DNA of 64,000 bases from Sphingomonas jatrophae. GTDB lineage: Bacteria > Pseudomonadota > Alphaproteobacteria > Sphingomonadales > Sphingomonadaceae. Below, piece after piece: positions 24,730-33,957 of the stretch. The position numbers were made by a program, and so were the translations under genes. Where the stretch lies: positions 496,001 to 560,000 of the forward strand of contig NZ_FOZG01000002.1 in the NCBI RefSeq assembly GCF_900113315.1, in the 5' to 3' direction. Each line of letters opens with the position of its first letter. Position 1 is the stretch's first letter. Below the pieces are notes generated by a model that was not told the DNA's origin, did not search any database, and was given only the letters and a program-made list of their open reading frames with translations.

Positions 24730-24744
24730 GAACATAATGCGAAC
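24730..24744. promoter_or_regulatory. SOS-type box upstream of the transglycosylase
   Basis: GAAC, seven bases (ATAATGC), GAAC, same orientation and spacing as the boxes at 23820 and 47189. It lies 37 bases upstream of the transglycosylase ATG and 71 bases upstream of the toprim gene, so it could affect either. The inner bases differ from the other two boxes. Confidence 0.6.
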
Positions 24745-24751
24745 ATGATGG

Positions 24752-24764
24752 TGTAGGAAAGCGC
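24752..24764 (-). repeat. Shared upstream motif CGCTTTCCTACA, copy 1
   Basis: The same 12-base word, read in the direction of the downstream gene, occurs before the transglycosylase (here), the 89-aa gene (38107-38119), the nuclease-like gene (36354-36365) and, with one change, the oriT-side RHH gene (39058-39069). The CCTACA end could act as a -10 element. Confidence 0.5.
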
Positions 24765-24815
24765 CGCGGCAGCAGAGGACAGGCGGCGGTGCGGGGCACG
24801 CAACCAGGATGCGAG

Positions 24816-25733
24816 ATGCCCATGACCTTGCACGATCACCGGTTCGACAGCGCGTTCCCAGATGGCCGGACCATCGTTGAAGCGCTTGGCGGCCACTGGA
24901 CGGCGCGCGGCGGTTTGTGCCGCTGTCCCGCTCATCCCGACCGCAGCCCCTCGCTCAGCGTTCGACCAGGTCGCCGCCGGCTGCTCTTCCACTGCTTTGC
25001 CGGTTGCCGGACGGAGGACGTGCTCTGCGCTCTCCGCCGCTTGAACCTACCGACCACAACCGGGTGGACCGATCGCGAGCCGCCGGACGACAAGGCGCGA
25101 GGCGTCCCTCTGGCTGCGCGTCTTTGGTCGGAAGCACGACCGATCCTAGACACGCCCGGTGCAGATTATCTCCGGCGGCGCGGACTGGCGGCGACGTCTG
25201 CCCTGCGGTTCCACCCGCGTACCCCGCAGGGTCGCTCGCCGCTCACCCGCTTCGTGCCTGCCCTGATCGCAGCAGTGTGCGACGAGACCGGCCTGGTGGC
25301 GGTCCACCGAACCTTCCTGACCAACGATGGGCAGCTGTCCGATCGTCAACCCGCCAAGGCTGCGCTTGGACGGCTCGGCACCGGGCTTGTCAGGCTGGCA
25401 CCAGCGGCATGCACGCTCGGCCTTGCCGAGGGGATCGAGACGGCTTTGTCTGCGCAAACCCTCTTCAGCGTGCCGGTCTGGGCGACACTCGGGACCGAGC
25501 GCTTCCGCCGCGTCGCGCTGCCGTCTCACGTCGAGCGGCTCGTCCTTTTCCTCGACCATGACGACGGTGGCCACCGCGCCGAACGGCTCGCTCGCGAAGC
25601 CTTTCCGACTCTCTGTATTGCTTCCCGCATGCCTGCTTCACAGGGCGAGGACTGGAACGATGTCCTGCGGCGGAAACGCCAAGTCAGCGCCGAGGCTGAG
25701 AGGAAAGAGGGACGGCAGGTGATGCCCGCGTGA
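24816..25733 (+). CDS. Toprim-domain primase-like protein
   Basis: Protein of 305 aa. A CHC2-type zinc finger occupies about residues 30-70 (LCRCPAHPD...LLFHCFAGC). A toprim-like domain follows from about 195 (LAEGIETALSAQ and LVLFLDHDDGG with the acidic metal-binding residues). It resembles plasmid and phage primase halves without a helicase. It lies 34 bases before the giant methylase-helicase gene and probably forms an operon with it, acting on plasmid DNA replication or establishment. The frame opens at a GTG at 24789; AGGA favours 24816. Confidence 0.85.
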   Translation: MPMTLHDHRFDSAFPDGRTIVEALGGHWTARGGLCRCPAHPDRSPSLSVRPGRRRLLFHCFAGCRTEDVLCALRRLNLPTTTGWTDREPPDDKARGVPLAARLWSEARPILDTPGADYLRRRGLAATSALRFHPRTPQGRSPLTRFVPALIAAVCDETGLVAVHRTFLTNDGQLSDRQPAKAALGRLGTGLVRLAPAACTLGLAEGIETALSAQTLFSVPVWATLGTERFRRVALPSHVERLVLFLDHDDGGHRAERLAREAFPTLCIASRMPASQGEDWNDVLRRKRQVSAEAERKEGRQVMPA

Positions 25734-25767
25734 CGGCGATCGAGCCGGCCGGGGCGGAGATCCTGTC

Positions 25768-28700
25768 ATGCCTGCTGCCGTTCGAAACCTCGCTGTCGCC
25801 CCGCATCCAATCGTCCACGTCGCCCGGCGCCTGCTCGCGTTCCTCGACGCCGGAGAAGCGATCGACGCTCGCCTCCTGCGCACCTTGTTCAGCGACGCCA
25901 CGGGGCAAAGCCAGGCAGCTTCCGGCTGGTCGATGCGTCATGCTTATGACGCACTCGAGCTCGCGCAGGTATTGTATCTCCGATCGCAGCCGCTTCCCCA
26001 TGACGGGGCTCACGCCGTCCTGGCCTTCGTTCAAGGAATTGCGGCCAAGCTGCCGATTCAGAGCATCCGCACCGATGACCAGCTCGCGCTCCAGCAGTTC
26101 TCGACCCCTGCCCCGCTCGCCTGGATCATGGCTCAGGCCGCAGCGATACGACAGGGCACGACGGTGCTTGAGCCCTCCGCCGGCACCGGCATGCTCGTGT
26201 GGGCCTCGCCGCCAACTGCCCGGCTGCTGCTCAACGAGATCGACACGGACCGCCAGGCCTGCCTTGCCGAAGCTTTTCCAGGTGACGCGCTCACCGGCCA
26301 CGATGCCGAACTGATCGACGACCTGCTTGCACCGCATCTGATCGCCGACAGAGTCCTGATGAACCCGCCGTTCGCGCGCTCGACCGGTCGCGGCGAGGAC
26401 CGCCACGCGGCCGAACGCCATGTGCGCGCCGCGGTCCGGCGGCTGCGACCCGGTGGCCGGCTCGTCGCGCTGCTGCCACCCCGCCTTGATGTCAGCCGCC
26501 TCTCCTCTGACGTCACCATCCGGCTGGATGCGATGCTGCCACGCGGCATCTATGCCAGGCACGGGACCGGCGTCGCCGTGCGCCTGATCATCTGCGATCG
26601 ACTAGCGGGACCCGCACCTGCAGCTTCCTGCGAGGTCTTCGACCTGCCTGACCTCTTGGGCCGCGTGCTGGCGCTGCCCCTGCTTGATGCCTGCGCCACG
26701 ACACCGGTGCGGCCGGGGCTCTCCGCCCCACGTCGGCTGTCGCTGTTCGGCAGGGCGACGGGGCCTCGACCCGCGGCACCGGTTCCCGCACCCGGGCGCG
26801 CCGATCGGTCGGCGCCCGAACCGGTCAGCGTGTCGGTGTTGGACGAGCCCGCACCTGCCGGCGATCCTGCCGGTATCTATCTGCCATGGCGAGCGAGCCG
26901 CCTGCAGCTGCCCGGCGCGGCAGAACATCCGACGCCGCTGGTCGAGTCCCTGGCGATGGGCTCGATCGCAGCGCCCAAGGCTAATCATGTTCCGCTGCTC
27001 CCCGCCCGGACCGTAGCCGACGGCATCCTCTCCGCCGCACAGCTCGAGACCCTCGTCTATGCCGGTGCCGCGTTCGAGCGCGATCTGCCTGGACTTTTCG
27101 TGGCCAAGGACGAGGGCGGAGCGCTCGAGCCCACTGAGCAGGGCAACGCCTATGCCCAAGGCTTCTATCTTGGCGACGGGACAGGCGCCGGCAAGGGCCG
27201 CCAGGTCGCCGGCATCATCCTCGACCAATGGCTCCGAGGACGTCGTCGCCATATCTGGTTCAGCAAGAACGAGGCACTGCTCGAGGATGCCCGTCGCGAC
27301 TGGACGGCGGTCGGCGGCGTCGCCTTAGACGTCCAGCCGCTCTCAGCGTGGAAGCTCGGGACCGCGATCACGCTGGACGCCGGCGTCCTCTTCGTCACTT
27401 ACCCGACATTGCGGTCGGGCCGCGAGGATGCGACCCGGCTGCGGCAGATCCTCGACTGGGCAGGCGATAGCTTTGACGGCGTAATCGCCTTCGACGAAGC
27501 TCACGCGCTCGCCAATGCTGCCGGCGGCGAAGGCTCGCGCGGTCGGGTCAAGGGCTCGGAACAGGGCGTCGCGGGCCTGCGCCTTCAGAACCTTCTGCCG
27601 CGCGCTCGCGTCCTATACGTCTCGGCGACCGGCGCCTCCGACGTCGCCAACCTGAGCTATGCGACACGGCTCGGCCTATGGGGTCAGGGCACCGCCTTTG
27701 CCGACCGCGAGGCCTTCGTGTCGGGCGTGCGGCAAGGCGGCATCGCCGCGATGGAACTCGTCGCGCGGGACCTCAAGGCGCTCGGTCTCTACACTGCCCG
27801 CGCGCTGTCCTTTGCCGGTGTTGAATATGATCTGCTCGAGCACCAGCTCACGCCAGAACAGATCGGGACTTACGACGCCTATGCGGACGCCTGGGCGATC
27901 ATCCACCGCAACCTGACCGCCGCACTCGAGGCGACCCGCGTCGTCGACAGCGTCACCGGCTCCACGCTCAACGCCAACGCGAAATCAGCAGCGCTCTCGA
28001 GGTTCGAGAGCGTCAAGCAGCGCTTCTTCGCGCAACTGCTCCTGTCGGCGAAGCTTCCGAGCCTGCTGCCCGCGATCGAGCAGGATCTCGGCCGCGGGGA
28101 CGCGGTGGTCGTCCAGCTCGTCTCGACCGCCGAGGCGATGCTCGGTCGCCGGCTCGCCGAACTCACCCCCGAGGAGCGGGAAAGCCTCGAGATCGACCTG
28201 TCGCCGCGCGAATATGTCATCGACTATCTGCTCGGCGCATTCCCGATCCGGCAGATGCGCGTCTTCACCGATCCGGACGGAAATACCCGCTCCGAGCCGA
28301 TGTGCGACGACCAAGGTAACCCGGTCCATTGCCGCGAGGCCGAGGCCGCGCGGGACGCTCTGGTGGAGCAGCTTTGCGCCTTACCGCCGATCGCGACCGC
28401 TCTCGACGCCATCATCGAGCGCTTCGGTGTCGACGCGGTTGCCGAAGTCACTGGACGCACTCGCCGGCTGGTGGTCGGCTCGGACGGCGCGCAGCGGATC
28501 GAGCGCCGCAGCCAGCGAGCGAATCTCACCGAAGCGCAGGCGTTCATGGACGGCGCCAAGAAGCTGCTCGTCTTCAGCGACGCCGGTGGAACCGGCCGCA
28601 GCTATCATGCCTGCGTGCACGCGAAGAATCAGGCGCGCCGTATCCACTACCTCCTCGAGCCTGGCTGGCGCGCCGACGCCGCGATCCAGGGCCTCGGCCG

Positions 28701-29979
28701 TACGCATCGCAGCGCACAAGCATCGGCACCGCTGTTCCGACCGGTGACCACCGATGTACGCGGCGAGCGACGCTTCATCTCGACCATCGCCCGGCGGCTC
28801 GACACACTGGGTGCCCTGACGCGGGGGCAGCGCCAGACCGGCGGGCAGAACCTCTTCAACCCGGCCGACAACCTCGAGAGCAGCTACGCCAAGGATGCGC
28901 TGCTCGCCTGGTACCGCCTGCTCTACGCCGCCAAGCTCCAGTCGATCACGCTGAAGGACTTCCAGGAGCGATCTGGTCTGGGCCTTGAGGCAGAAGGCGG
29001 CGGCCTCCGCGAAGACCTGCCGCCCATCCAACGCTGGCTCAACCGGCTCCTGGCGTTCCCGATCGCGCTGCAGAACGCCATCTTCGACGAGTATCTCGGA
29101 CTGGTCGAGGCGCGGGTCGATGCGGCACGAGAAGCCGGCACGCTCGACCTGGGCGTCGAGACGCTGCCGGTCGAGGACATCCGGATCGTCTGTGACACGC
29201 TGCTGCGCACCGATCCCTCGAGCGGCGCCGAAACCCACCTGCTGGAGCTGGCGCTGACCCGCCGGCCGCGCCCGCTTACGCTCGCGTCCGCTCGACGCTT
29301 GGCCGAGGACGGGCGGGGTCGCCTGCTCGTCAACACACGGTCCGGACGTGCGGCGGTGTGTCGTGACGGGCGCAGCCTGCTCACCGAGGATGGCCAGCTG
29401 CAGCGACGATACGAACTCGTCAGGCCCATGAAGCGCGAGCATGTCGCAGCCGATCGGTTCGGGGAGACGAGCTGGACCGAGGCAAGCCCCCAAGCCTTCG
29501 AGCGCGCCTGGCATGAGGAGATGGAAGAGGCGCTCGCCTCCACCTCGACCGAAACGCTCTACCTCGCAACCGGGCTTCTGCTGCCGATCTGGAACGTCCT
29601 GCCAAATGATCATGTCCAGGTTCTCCGCATCGTCGATCAGACCGGCCAATCGCTTCTCGGCCGTGAGGTCCCCGTATTGGCGCTGCCAGAACTCGGCCGA
29701 CGGCTCGGGCTCGATCTCGATCGCGCACTCGATCCGGCGCTGATCGCGAATGCTGTACTCGACACGGGGCGCGCCTGCGCGCTGCCCGGCCTTGCCGGCC
29801 TGACGCTCAAGCGTGCGCTCGTGGGCGGCGAACGGCGGCTCGAACTCGCCGGCTTCGAGCCGGGCCGCCTGCCCGAATACAAGGCGCTTGGCTGCTTTAC
29901 CGAGATCATCCGGTATCAGACCCGGCTCTTCGTCCCGCTCGACCGCGCAAACGCGATCCTGCCGGCGCTGGCCGCCTGA
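25768..29979 (+). CDS. Strawberry-notch-family methylase-helicase
   Basis: Very large protein of 1403 aa. The N-terminal part is an adenine-N6 methylase-like domain, with EPSAGTGM near residue 136 and NPPF at 199-202. A superfamily 2 helicase of the Strawberry-notch type follows: Walker A GDGTGAGKG at 469-477, DEAH at 576-579, and a C-terminal helicase domain with GLGRTHRSAQ near residue 975. Such fusions are conserved on sphingomonad plasmids and phages, but the function is unknown; roles in DNA modification or defence evasion are guesses. GGAG precedes the ATG. Confidence 0.9.
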   Translation: MPAAVRNLAVAPHPIVHVARRLLAFLDAGEAIDARLLRTLFSDATGQSQAASGWSMRHAYDALELAQVLYLRSQPLPHDGAHAVLAFVQGIAAKLPIQSIRTDDQLALQQFSTPAPLAWIMAQAAAIRQGTTVLEPSAGTGMLVWASPPTARLLLNEIDTDRQACLAEAFPGDALTGHDAELIDDLLAPHLIADRVLMNPPFARSTGRGEDRHAAERHVRAAVRRLRPGGRLVALLPPRLDVSRLSSDVTIRLDAMLPRGIYARHGTGVAVRLIICDRLAGPAPAASCEVFDLPDLLGRVLALPLLDACATTPVRPGLSAPRRLSLFGRATGPRPAAPVPAPGRADRSAPEPVSVSVLDEPAPAGDPAGIYLPWRASRLQLPGAAEHPTPLVESLAMGSIAAPKANHVPLLPARTVADGILSAAQLETLVYAGAAFERDLPGLFVAKDEGGALEPTEQGNAYAQGFYLGDGTGAGKGRQVAGIILDQWLRGRRRHIWFSKNEALLEDARRDWTAVGGVALDVQPLSAWKLGTAITLDAGVLFVTYPTLRSGREDATRLRQILDWAGDSFDGVIAFDEAHALANAAGGEGSRGRVKGSEQGVAGLRLQNLLPRARVLYVSATGASDVANLSYATRLGLWGQGTAFADREAFVSGVRQGGIAAMELVARDLKALGLYTARALSFAGVEYDLLEHQLTPEQIGTYDAYADAWAIIHRNLTAALEATRVVDSVTGSTLNANAKSAALSRFESVKQRFFAQLLLSAKLPSLLPAIEQDLGRGDAVVVQLVSTAEAMLGRRLAELTPEERESLEIDLSPREYVIDYLLGAFPIRQMRVFTDPDGNTRSEPMCDDQGNPVHCREAEAARDALVEQLCALPPIATALDAIIERFGVDAVAEVTGRTRRLVVGSDGAQRIERRSQRANLTEAQAFMDGAKKLLVFSDAGGTGRSYHACVHAKNQARRIHYLLEPGWRADAAIQGLGRTHRSAQASAPLFRPVTTDVRGERRFISTIARRLDTLGALTRGQRQTGGQNLFNPADNLESSYAKDALLAWYRLLYAAKLQSITLKDFQERSGLGLEAEGGGLREDLPPIQRWLNRLLAFPIALQNAIFDEYLGLVEARVDAAREAGTLDLGVETLPVEDIRIVCDTLLRTDPSSGAETHLLELALTRRPRPLTLASARRLAEDGRGRLLVNTRSGRAAVCRDGRSLLTEDGQLQRRYELVRPMKREHVAADRFGETSWTEASPQAFERAWHEEMEEALASTSTETLYLATGLLLPIWNVLPNDHVQVLRIVDQTGQSLLGREVPVLALPELGRRLGLDLDRALDPALIANAVLDTGRACALPGLAGLTLKRALVGGERRLELAGFEPGRLPEYKALGCFTEIIRYQTRLFVPLDRANAILPALAA

Positions 29980-30046
29980 TCGCCGCCATGCTCGACACGC
30001 GCCACCTTACGACCTATTTAGGTGCTGCCACTAGAAAGGCTTCGAC

Positions 30047-30280
30047 ATGGAACGCGCGATCACCGCCAGCGATGCCAACCAGCGCTTTTCCGAACTGCTG
30101 CGCGAGGTGCAGGACGGCGAGACCTTCGTCGTGACCTCGCGCGGACGCCCCGTCGCCAAGATGGTCCCTGTCGACGATCTCGACCGGCAGGCGCCCGCGA
30201 TCGATGCTCTGCTCGCGCACGTCGAGACGCTGCCGCGGCGGTCACTGGCCAGCTGGAGCCGCGCGGACCTCTACGAGTGA
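30047..30280 (+). CDS. Phd/YefM-family antitoxin
   Basis: Protein of 77 aa with the Phd/YefM DNA-binding N-terminus (ITASDANQRFSELLREVQDG, then GRPVAKMVPV). The tail, predicted to bind toxin, is helical. Its stop overlaps the GTG start of the PIN toxin (GTGA). The pair should autoregulate and stabilise the plasmid. Confidence 0.92.
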   Translation: MERAITASDANQRFSELLREVQDGETFVVTSRGRPVAKMVPVDDLDRQAPAIDALLAHVETLPRRSLASWSRADLYE

Positions 30281-30735
30281 GCCGCGTCGCGCTCGACACC
30301 AACATCCTCGCTTATGTCGCCGGCGTCGACCGTCACGCGGATGATGCCGCCAAGATCGACGCGAGCCGCACGCTGCTGAAGTGCCTGCGCGGACGCGCCT
30401 CGCTGGTCGTCCCGGTCCAGGTCATGGGCGAGCTGTTCGTCGTGCTCACCCGCGCCGGCGCCAGCCGCAGCGACGCGCGTACGACGGTGCTGCGGATGAC
30501 CGAAGCCTTCGGCACCGCAGACAGCGCGGCATCGGCACTCCACTCGGCACTGGATCTTGTCGCGGCGCACCAGCTTCAGTTCTGGGACGCGCTGATCCTC
30601 AATGCCGCGGCCGAGGCGGGCTGCACGCTCCTCCTATCCGAGGACATGAGCAGCGGCTTCACCTGGCGCGGCGTTACGGTCCTGAACCCTCTCGCAGCGA
30701 CACAAGACGATCGGCTGACGCGGCTCTTCGCCTGA
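30277..30735 (+). CDS. PIN-domain ribonuclease toxin (VapC-like)
   Basis: Protein of 152 aa with the PIN acidic residues in VALDTNILAY (Asp7), VMGELFVV (Glu) and QFWDALILNAA (Asp), plus a fourth near LLSEDMSSG. VapC-type toxins cut tRNA or rRNA when the antitoxin is lost. The frame is open well upstream, but the GTG at 30277 overlapping the antitoxin stop is the natural start. Confidence 0.92.
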   Translation: MSRVALDTNILAYVAGVDRHADDAAKIDASRTLLKCLRGRASLVVPVQVMGELFVVLTRAGASRSDARTTVLRMTEAFGTADSAASALHSALDLVAAHQLQFWDALILNAAAEAGCTLLLSEDMSSGFTWRGVTVLNPLAATQDDRLTRLFA

Positions 30736-30816
30736 GCCACAGGAGAGAGGAAAGGCAGGCGCCGGGCGGGTGAGCCTCGGGCGCAATCGGGCGCCAGGGC
30801 TCATGGAGCCTGACCC

Positions 30817-32832
30817 ATGATCCAGACCATCCCGCTCAACAAGCTCATTCCCTCCATGCGCAACGTCCGGCGACGGAGCGACGAGGCGGCGGACGCGCAG
30901 CTGCGCGCCGACATCGAGGCGCGCGGCCTGCTGCAGAATCTGATCGTCACCGCCAACAAGAAGCCTCGCGGCACCTTCGCGGTCGAAGCGGGCGGACGCC
31001 GGCACGCCGCGCTTAAGGCGCTGGCCGACGCGGGCATGCTCGCGGCCGACGTCGCGGTGCCCTGCCTCGTGCTCGACGACCTCGGCAGTGCCGTCTCGGA
31101 AGCGAGCCTCGCCGAGAACTTCCAGAAGCTCGCCCTCAATCCCGCCGACGAATGCCTCGCTTTCCAGCACTTCATCGAGCAGGGCTCGGACGTCGAGGGC
31201 ATTGCGCGTCGCTTCGGCGTCACCGTCCGCTTCGTCGAAGGCCGGCTGCGCCTCGCCAGCCTCGCTCCGGTCGTCTTCCAGGCGCTTGCCGATGGCGAGA
31301 TCACGCTCGATGTCGCCAAGGCTTATGGCTCGACGCCCGACCGCGAGCGTCAGGCGCATGTCTTCGACCAGATGAGCCGCGGCTACGGCGGCGCGCATCC
31401 CGACAGCGTGCGGCGCATGATGACACAGGCCACCGTGTCGGCGAGCGATGCGCGCGCGCGGCTCGTCGGCGAGGATGCCTATCTTGCGGCGGGTGGCCGG
31501 ATCGACCGTGACCTGTTCGCCGACGATGCCTCGACCCGATGGCTCGACATCGCCATTCTCGAGCGGCTCGCCAACGAAAGGATGGAAGAGGCCGCTGAAG
31601 CGCTGGCGGCCGAAACCGGCTTCGCCTGGGTGCGCCCGACGCTCGACCGCTACGTCGACTGGCAGCAGACCGAGGGTTTGACGCGCGTTGAACTCGAAGC
31701 AGCTGAGCTCAGCGACGACGAGCAGCGGCAGGTCGCCGAGCTGGAAGCGCAGGCGGCGGACCAGGTCGGCGTGCTGGAAGATGAGGCCAGCAGCGAGGAA
31801 GATCGCGCCGCCGCCGAAGCGAAGCTCGAAGCGCTCGACAAGGCGCTCGAGGCGATCACCGACAAGCCGCCGGTGCTGGGCGACGACCTTCGTCCGACCA
31901 TCGGCGCGTTCCTGGTGCTCGGCCCCGATGGCCAGCCCAAACTGCACCAGACCCTGTATGCCGATTGCCCCGTCTCCAGCGACAGCGAAGACGGCGAAAC
32001 GCCGGGTGACGGCGTCGACACACCTTCACCCCGCACCATCGGCCTCTCCCAGCGACTGACCGATGAACTCGCGATCCAGCGGCGCGACATCCTGGCCGTT
32101 CATGTCGCGGCCGAGCCGGACTTCGCACTCGATCTCACCATCTTCCTGATGGTCGATCGCCTCTCCGGTCACCGGACGGACCGCTACGGCTCGACGCTGA
32201 GCGCTCGTCCGCCCCAGGAGCCGGTCATCGGCTTCCGCACGCCTGGGGCGGCCGCGACGATCGCGCGGGCCGAAGCCGAGGAGCGGCTCGATCGCAGCTG
32301 GGCCGGGCACGACCAGGTCGAGGCGCGCTTCGACGCCTTCCGCGCGCTCGACCCGGAGCAGCGGGCGGCGTGGCTGGGTCACGCGGTCGCAGCATCGCTC
32401 GAGGCCAGCGTCGGCGGGACGGGCGCGAGTGCGTGCCGGTTCCACGATCATCTCGGGCACGTGCTCGGGGTCGACGTCGCAGCCTGGTGGCGTCCCACCG
32501 CTACCAACTTCTTCGACAAGGTCACCAAGCCGGTGATGTTCGAGGCACTCGATCAGATCGACGGACCGGCGCTCGCCGCGCGATACGGCGCCGCCAAGAA
32601 GGCTGACCTCGCCGCTACGTGCGAGCGCATCTGCGCAGGCGATTTCATCGGTGAGGTCGGGACCAAGGAGGTCGCGCGCGCCTGGCTTCCCGCAGCGATG
32701 CGCTTCGCCTCGCCCACCGGTGATCCCGACGCGGCGACCGGCGCCGCGACGGATCCCGAGATCGTCGATGCTGCATGCGTCGAGGAGCCAGGCGGCATCG
32801 GAAATCCCGCAGCGCCGCGCGCCGCCGCCTGA
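30817..32832 (+). CDS. ParB/RepB/Spo0J-like nuclease-domain protein
   Basis: Protein of 671 aa. The ParB-N domain is at the N-terminus (IPLNKLIPSMRNVRR, GGRRHAALKAL), then a KorB/ParB-like helix-turn-helix (GSDVEGIARRFGVTVRFVEG). A long C-terminal extension contains a coiled-coil rich in Glu/Ala (about 290-350). No ParA partner is in view. The type matches the ParB-like genes (YubM) found in plasmid leading regions rather than a simple partition protein. A strong perfect-palindrome terminator follows. Confidence 0.88.
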   Translation: MIQTIPLNKLIPSMRNVRRRSDEAADAQLRADIEARGLLQNLIVTANKKPRGTFAVEAGGRRHAALKALADAGMLAADVAVPCLVLDDLGSAVSEASLAENFQKLALNPADECLAFQHFIEQGSDVEGIARRFGVTVRFVEGRLRLASLAPVVFQALADGEITLDVAKAYGSTPDRERQAHVFDQMSRGYGGAHPDSVRRMMTQATVSASDARARLVGEDAYLAAGGRIDRDLFADDASTRWLDIAILERLANERMEEAAEALAAETGFAWVRPTLDRYVDWQQTEGLTRVELEAAELSDDEQRQVAELEAQAADQVGVLEDEASSEEDRAAAEAKLEALDKALEAITDKPPVLGDDLRPTIGAFLVLGPDGQPKLHQTLYADCPVSSDSEDGETPGDGVDTPSPRTIGLSQRLTDELAIQRRDILAVHVAAEPDFALDLTIFLMVDRLSGHRTDRYGSTLSARPPQEPVIGFRTPGAAATIARAEAEERLDRSWAGHDQVEARFDAFRALDPEQRAAWLGHAVAASLEASVGGTGASACRFHDHLGHVLGVDVAAWWRPTATNFFDKVTKPVMFEALDQIDGPALAARYGAAKKADLAATCERICAGDFIGEVGTKEVARAWLPAAMRFASPTGDPDAATGAATDPEIVDAACVEEPGGIGNPAAPRAAA

Positions 32833-32854
32833 ACCTCTTACCTGTAGAACGTCC

Positions 32855-32887
32855 GGGGCGACCTCGCCGGCGAGGTCGCCCCTTTCT
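32855..32887 (+). terminator. Terminator after the ParB-like gene
   Basis: A 14-bp perfect palindrome (GGGGCGACCTCGCC with GGCGAGGTCGCCCC, no separate loop) is followed by CTTTCTCC, 22 bases past the stop codon. Confidence 0.75.
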
Positions 32888-32964
32888 CCTGTCCGCCTTC
32901 GGCAAGAGGAAAGGCGGCTGGCGCCGGGGCGAGCCGATCCCGGCTCGTCAGAGGGAGACGCGCC

Positions 32965-33885
32965 ATGCGCCAGTATCGATCAGACAAGGTCCCGGCCAAC
33001 CCCGCCGAGACGATCACCCGAGCCATCATCGAACGCCTCGAGGCGGGCGTCCGCCCGTGGCGGCAGCCTTGGGCCGGTGGCCCGGTTTCTCGACCCTTGC
33101 GCGTCTGCGGCACGCCGTATCGCGGTGCCAATGTCATCTGGCTGTGGATGGCGGCACAGGCGCGCGGCTTCGCTTCCCCCACGTGGATGACCTACCATCA
33201 GGCCCAGCTGCTCGGCGGCCAGGTCCGCAAGGGCGAGCGCGGTACGCTGGCGATCTTCTACAAGAGCTACACCAAGGAGGTCGAGAACCCGGGCACGGGC
33301 GAGCGCGAGGATGAAGCCCGCCGCGTGCTCAAGAGCTTCACCGTCTTCAACGTCGACCAGATCGATCGGCTTCCCGAACGGTTCCTGCCCGTGACGATGC
33401 CCCTGCCCGAGCTCAACGAGCGCGACGGCGCGCTCGACGCCTGGTTCGCCGCCGTGCCGGCCCGGCTTCGCCACGGTGGCGGCGAGGCCTATTACATGCC
33501 GTCGACCGACGAGATCACGATGCCGGAGATCGCGGCGTTCCGCAGTCGCGACCATTACCGGGCAACGCTCGCACACGAGATGGCGCACTGGACCGGGCAC
33601 GCCAGCCGGCTCGATCGCACGCTCGGCAATCGCTTCGGCAGCGACGCCTATGCGATGGAAGAGCTCGTCGCGGAACTCACCGCGGCGATGATCGGCGCCG
33701 AGCTCGGGCTGCCGGTCGATCATCTCGACGATCATGCGAGCTACCTCGCTTCCTGGCTCAAGGTGCTGAAAACCGACAGCCGCGCGATCCTGACCGCCGC
33801 TGCCAAGGCCGAGGAAGCCAGCGCCTTCCTGCTCGCCTCCCAGGCACGCGGGCAAGCGCAAGAGGCCGAGCGGCTCGCCGCCTGA
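32965..33885 (+). CDS. ardC: ArdC-type antirestriction protein
   Basis: Protein of 306 aa. The N-terminal single-strand DNA-binding domain has YRGANVIWLW and KGERGTLAIFYK. A zinc metalloprotease-like domain follows with HEMAH at residues 204-208 (LAHEMAHWTGH). ArdC proteins protect incoming single-stranded plasmid DNA from host restriction. GAGGGAGACGCGCC precedes the ATG. It sits between the ParB-like and DUF2493 genes in the presumed leading region. Confidence 0.92.
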   Translation: MRQYRSDKVPANPAETITRAIIERLEAGVRPWRQPWAGGPVSRPLRVCGTPYRGANVIWLWMAAQARGFASPTWMTYHQAQLLGGQVRKGERGTLAIFYKSYTKEVENPGTGEREDEARRVLKSFTVFNVDQIDRLPERFLPVTMPLPELNERDGALDAWFAAVPARLRHGGGEAYYMPSTDEITMPEIAAFRSRDHYRATLAHEMAHWTGHASRLDRTLGNRFGSDAYAMEELVAELTAAMIGAELGLPVDHLDDHASYLASWLKVLKTDSRAILTAAAKAEEASAFLLASQARGQAQEAERLAA

Positions 33886-33957
33886 TCCCACCCCCACATT
33901 GCCGCCATCGACGCGCCAGATGCGGCGCCACGGCGGCATTCGACCGGAGCAATTCCC

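Noticed and set aside
28381-29649. 422-aa minus-strand frame opposite the methylase-helicase
   Set aside because: Antisense shadow inside a continuous 1403-aa gene with recognisable motifs.
30634-31947. 437-aa minus-strand frame opposite the ParB-like gene
   Set aside because: Antisense shadow; the plus-strand frame has a clear ParB domain and ribosome site.
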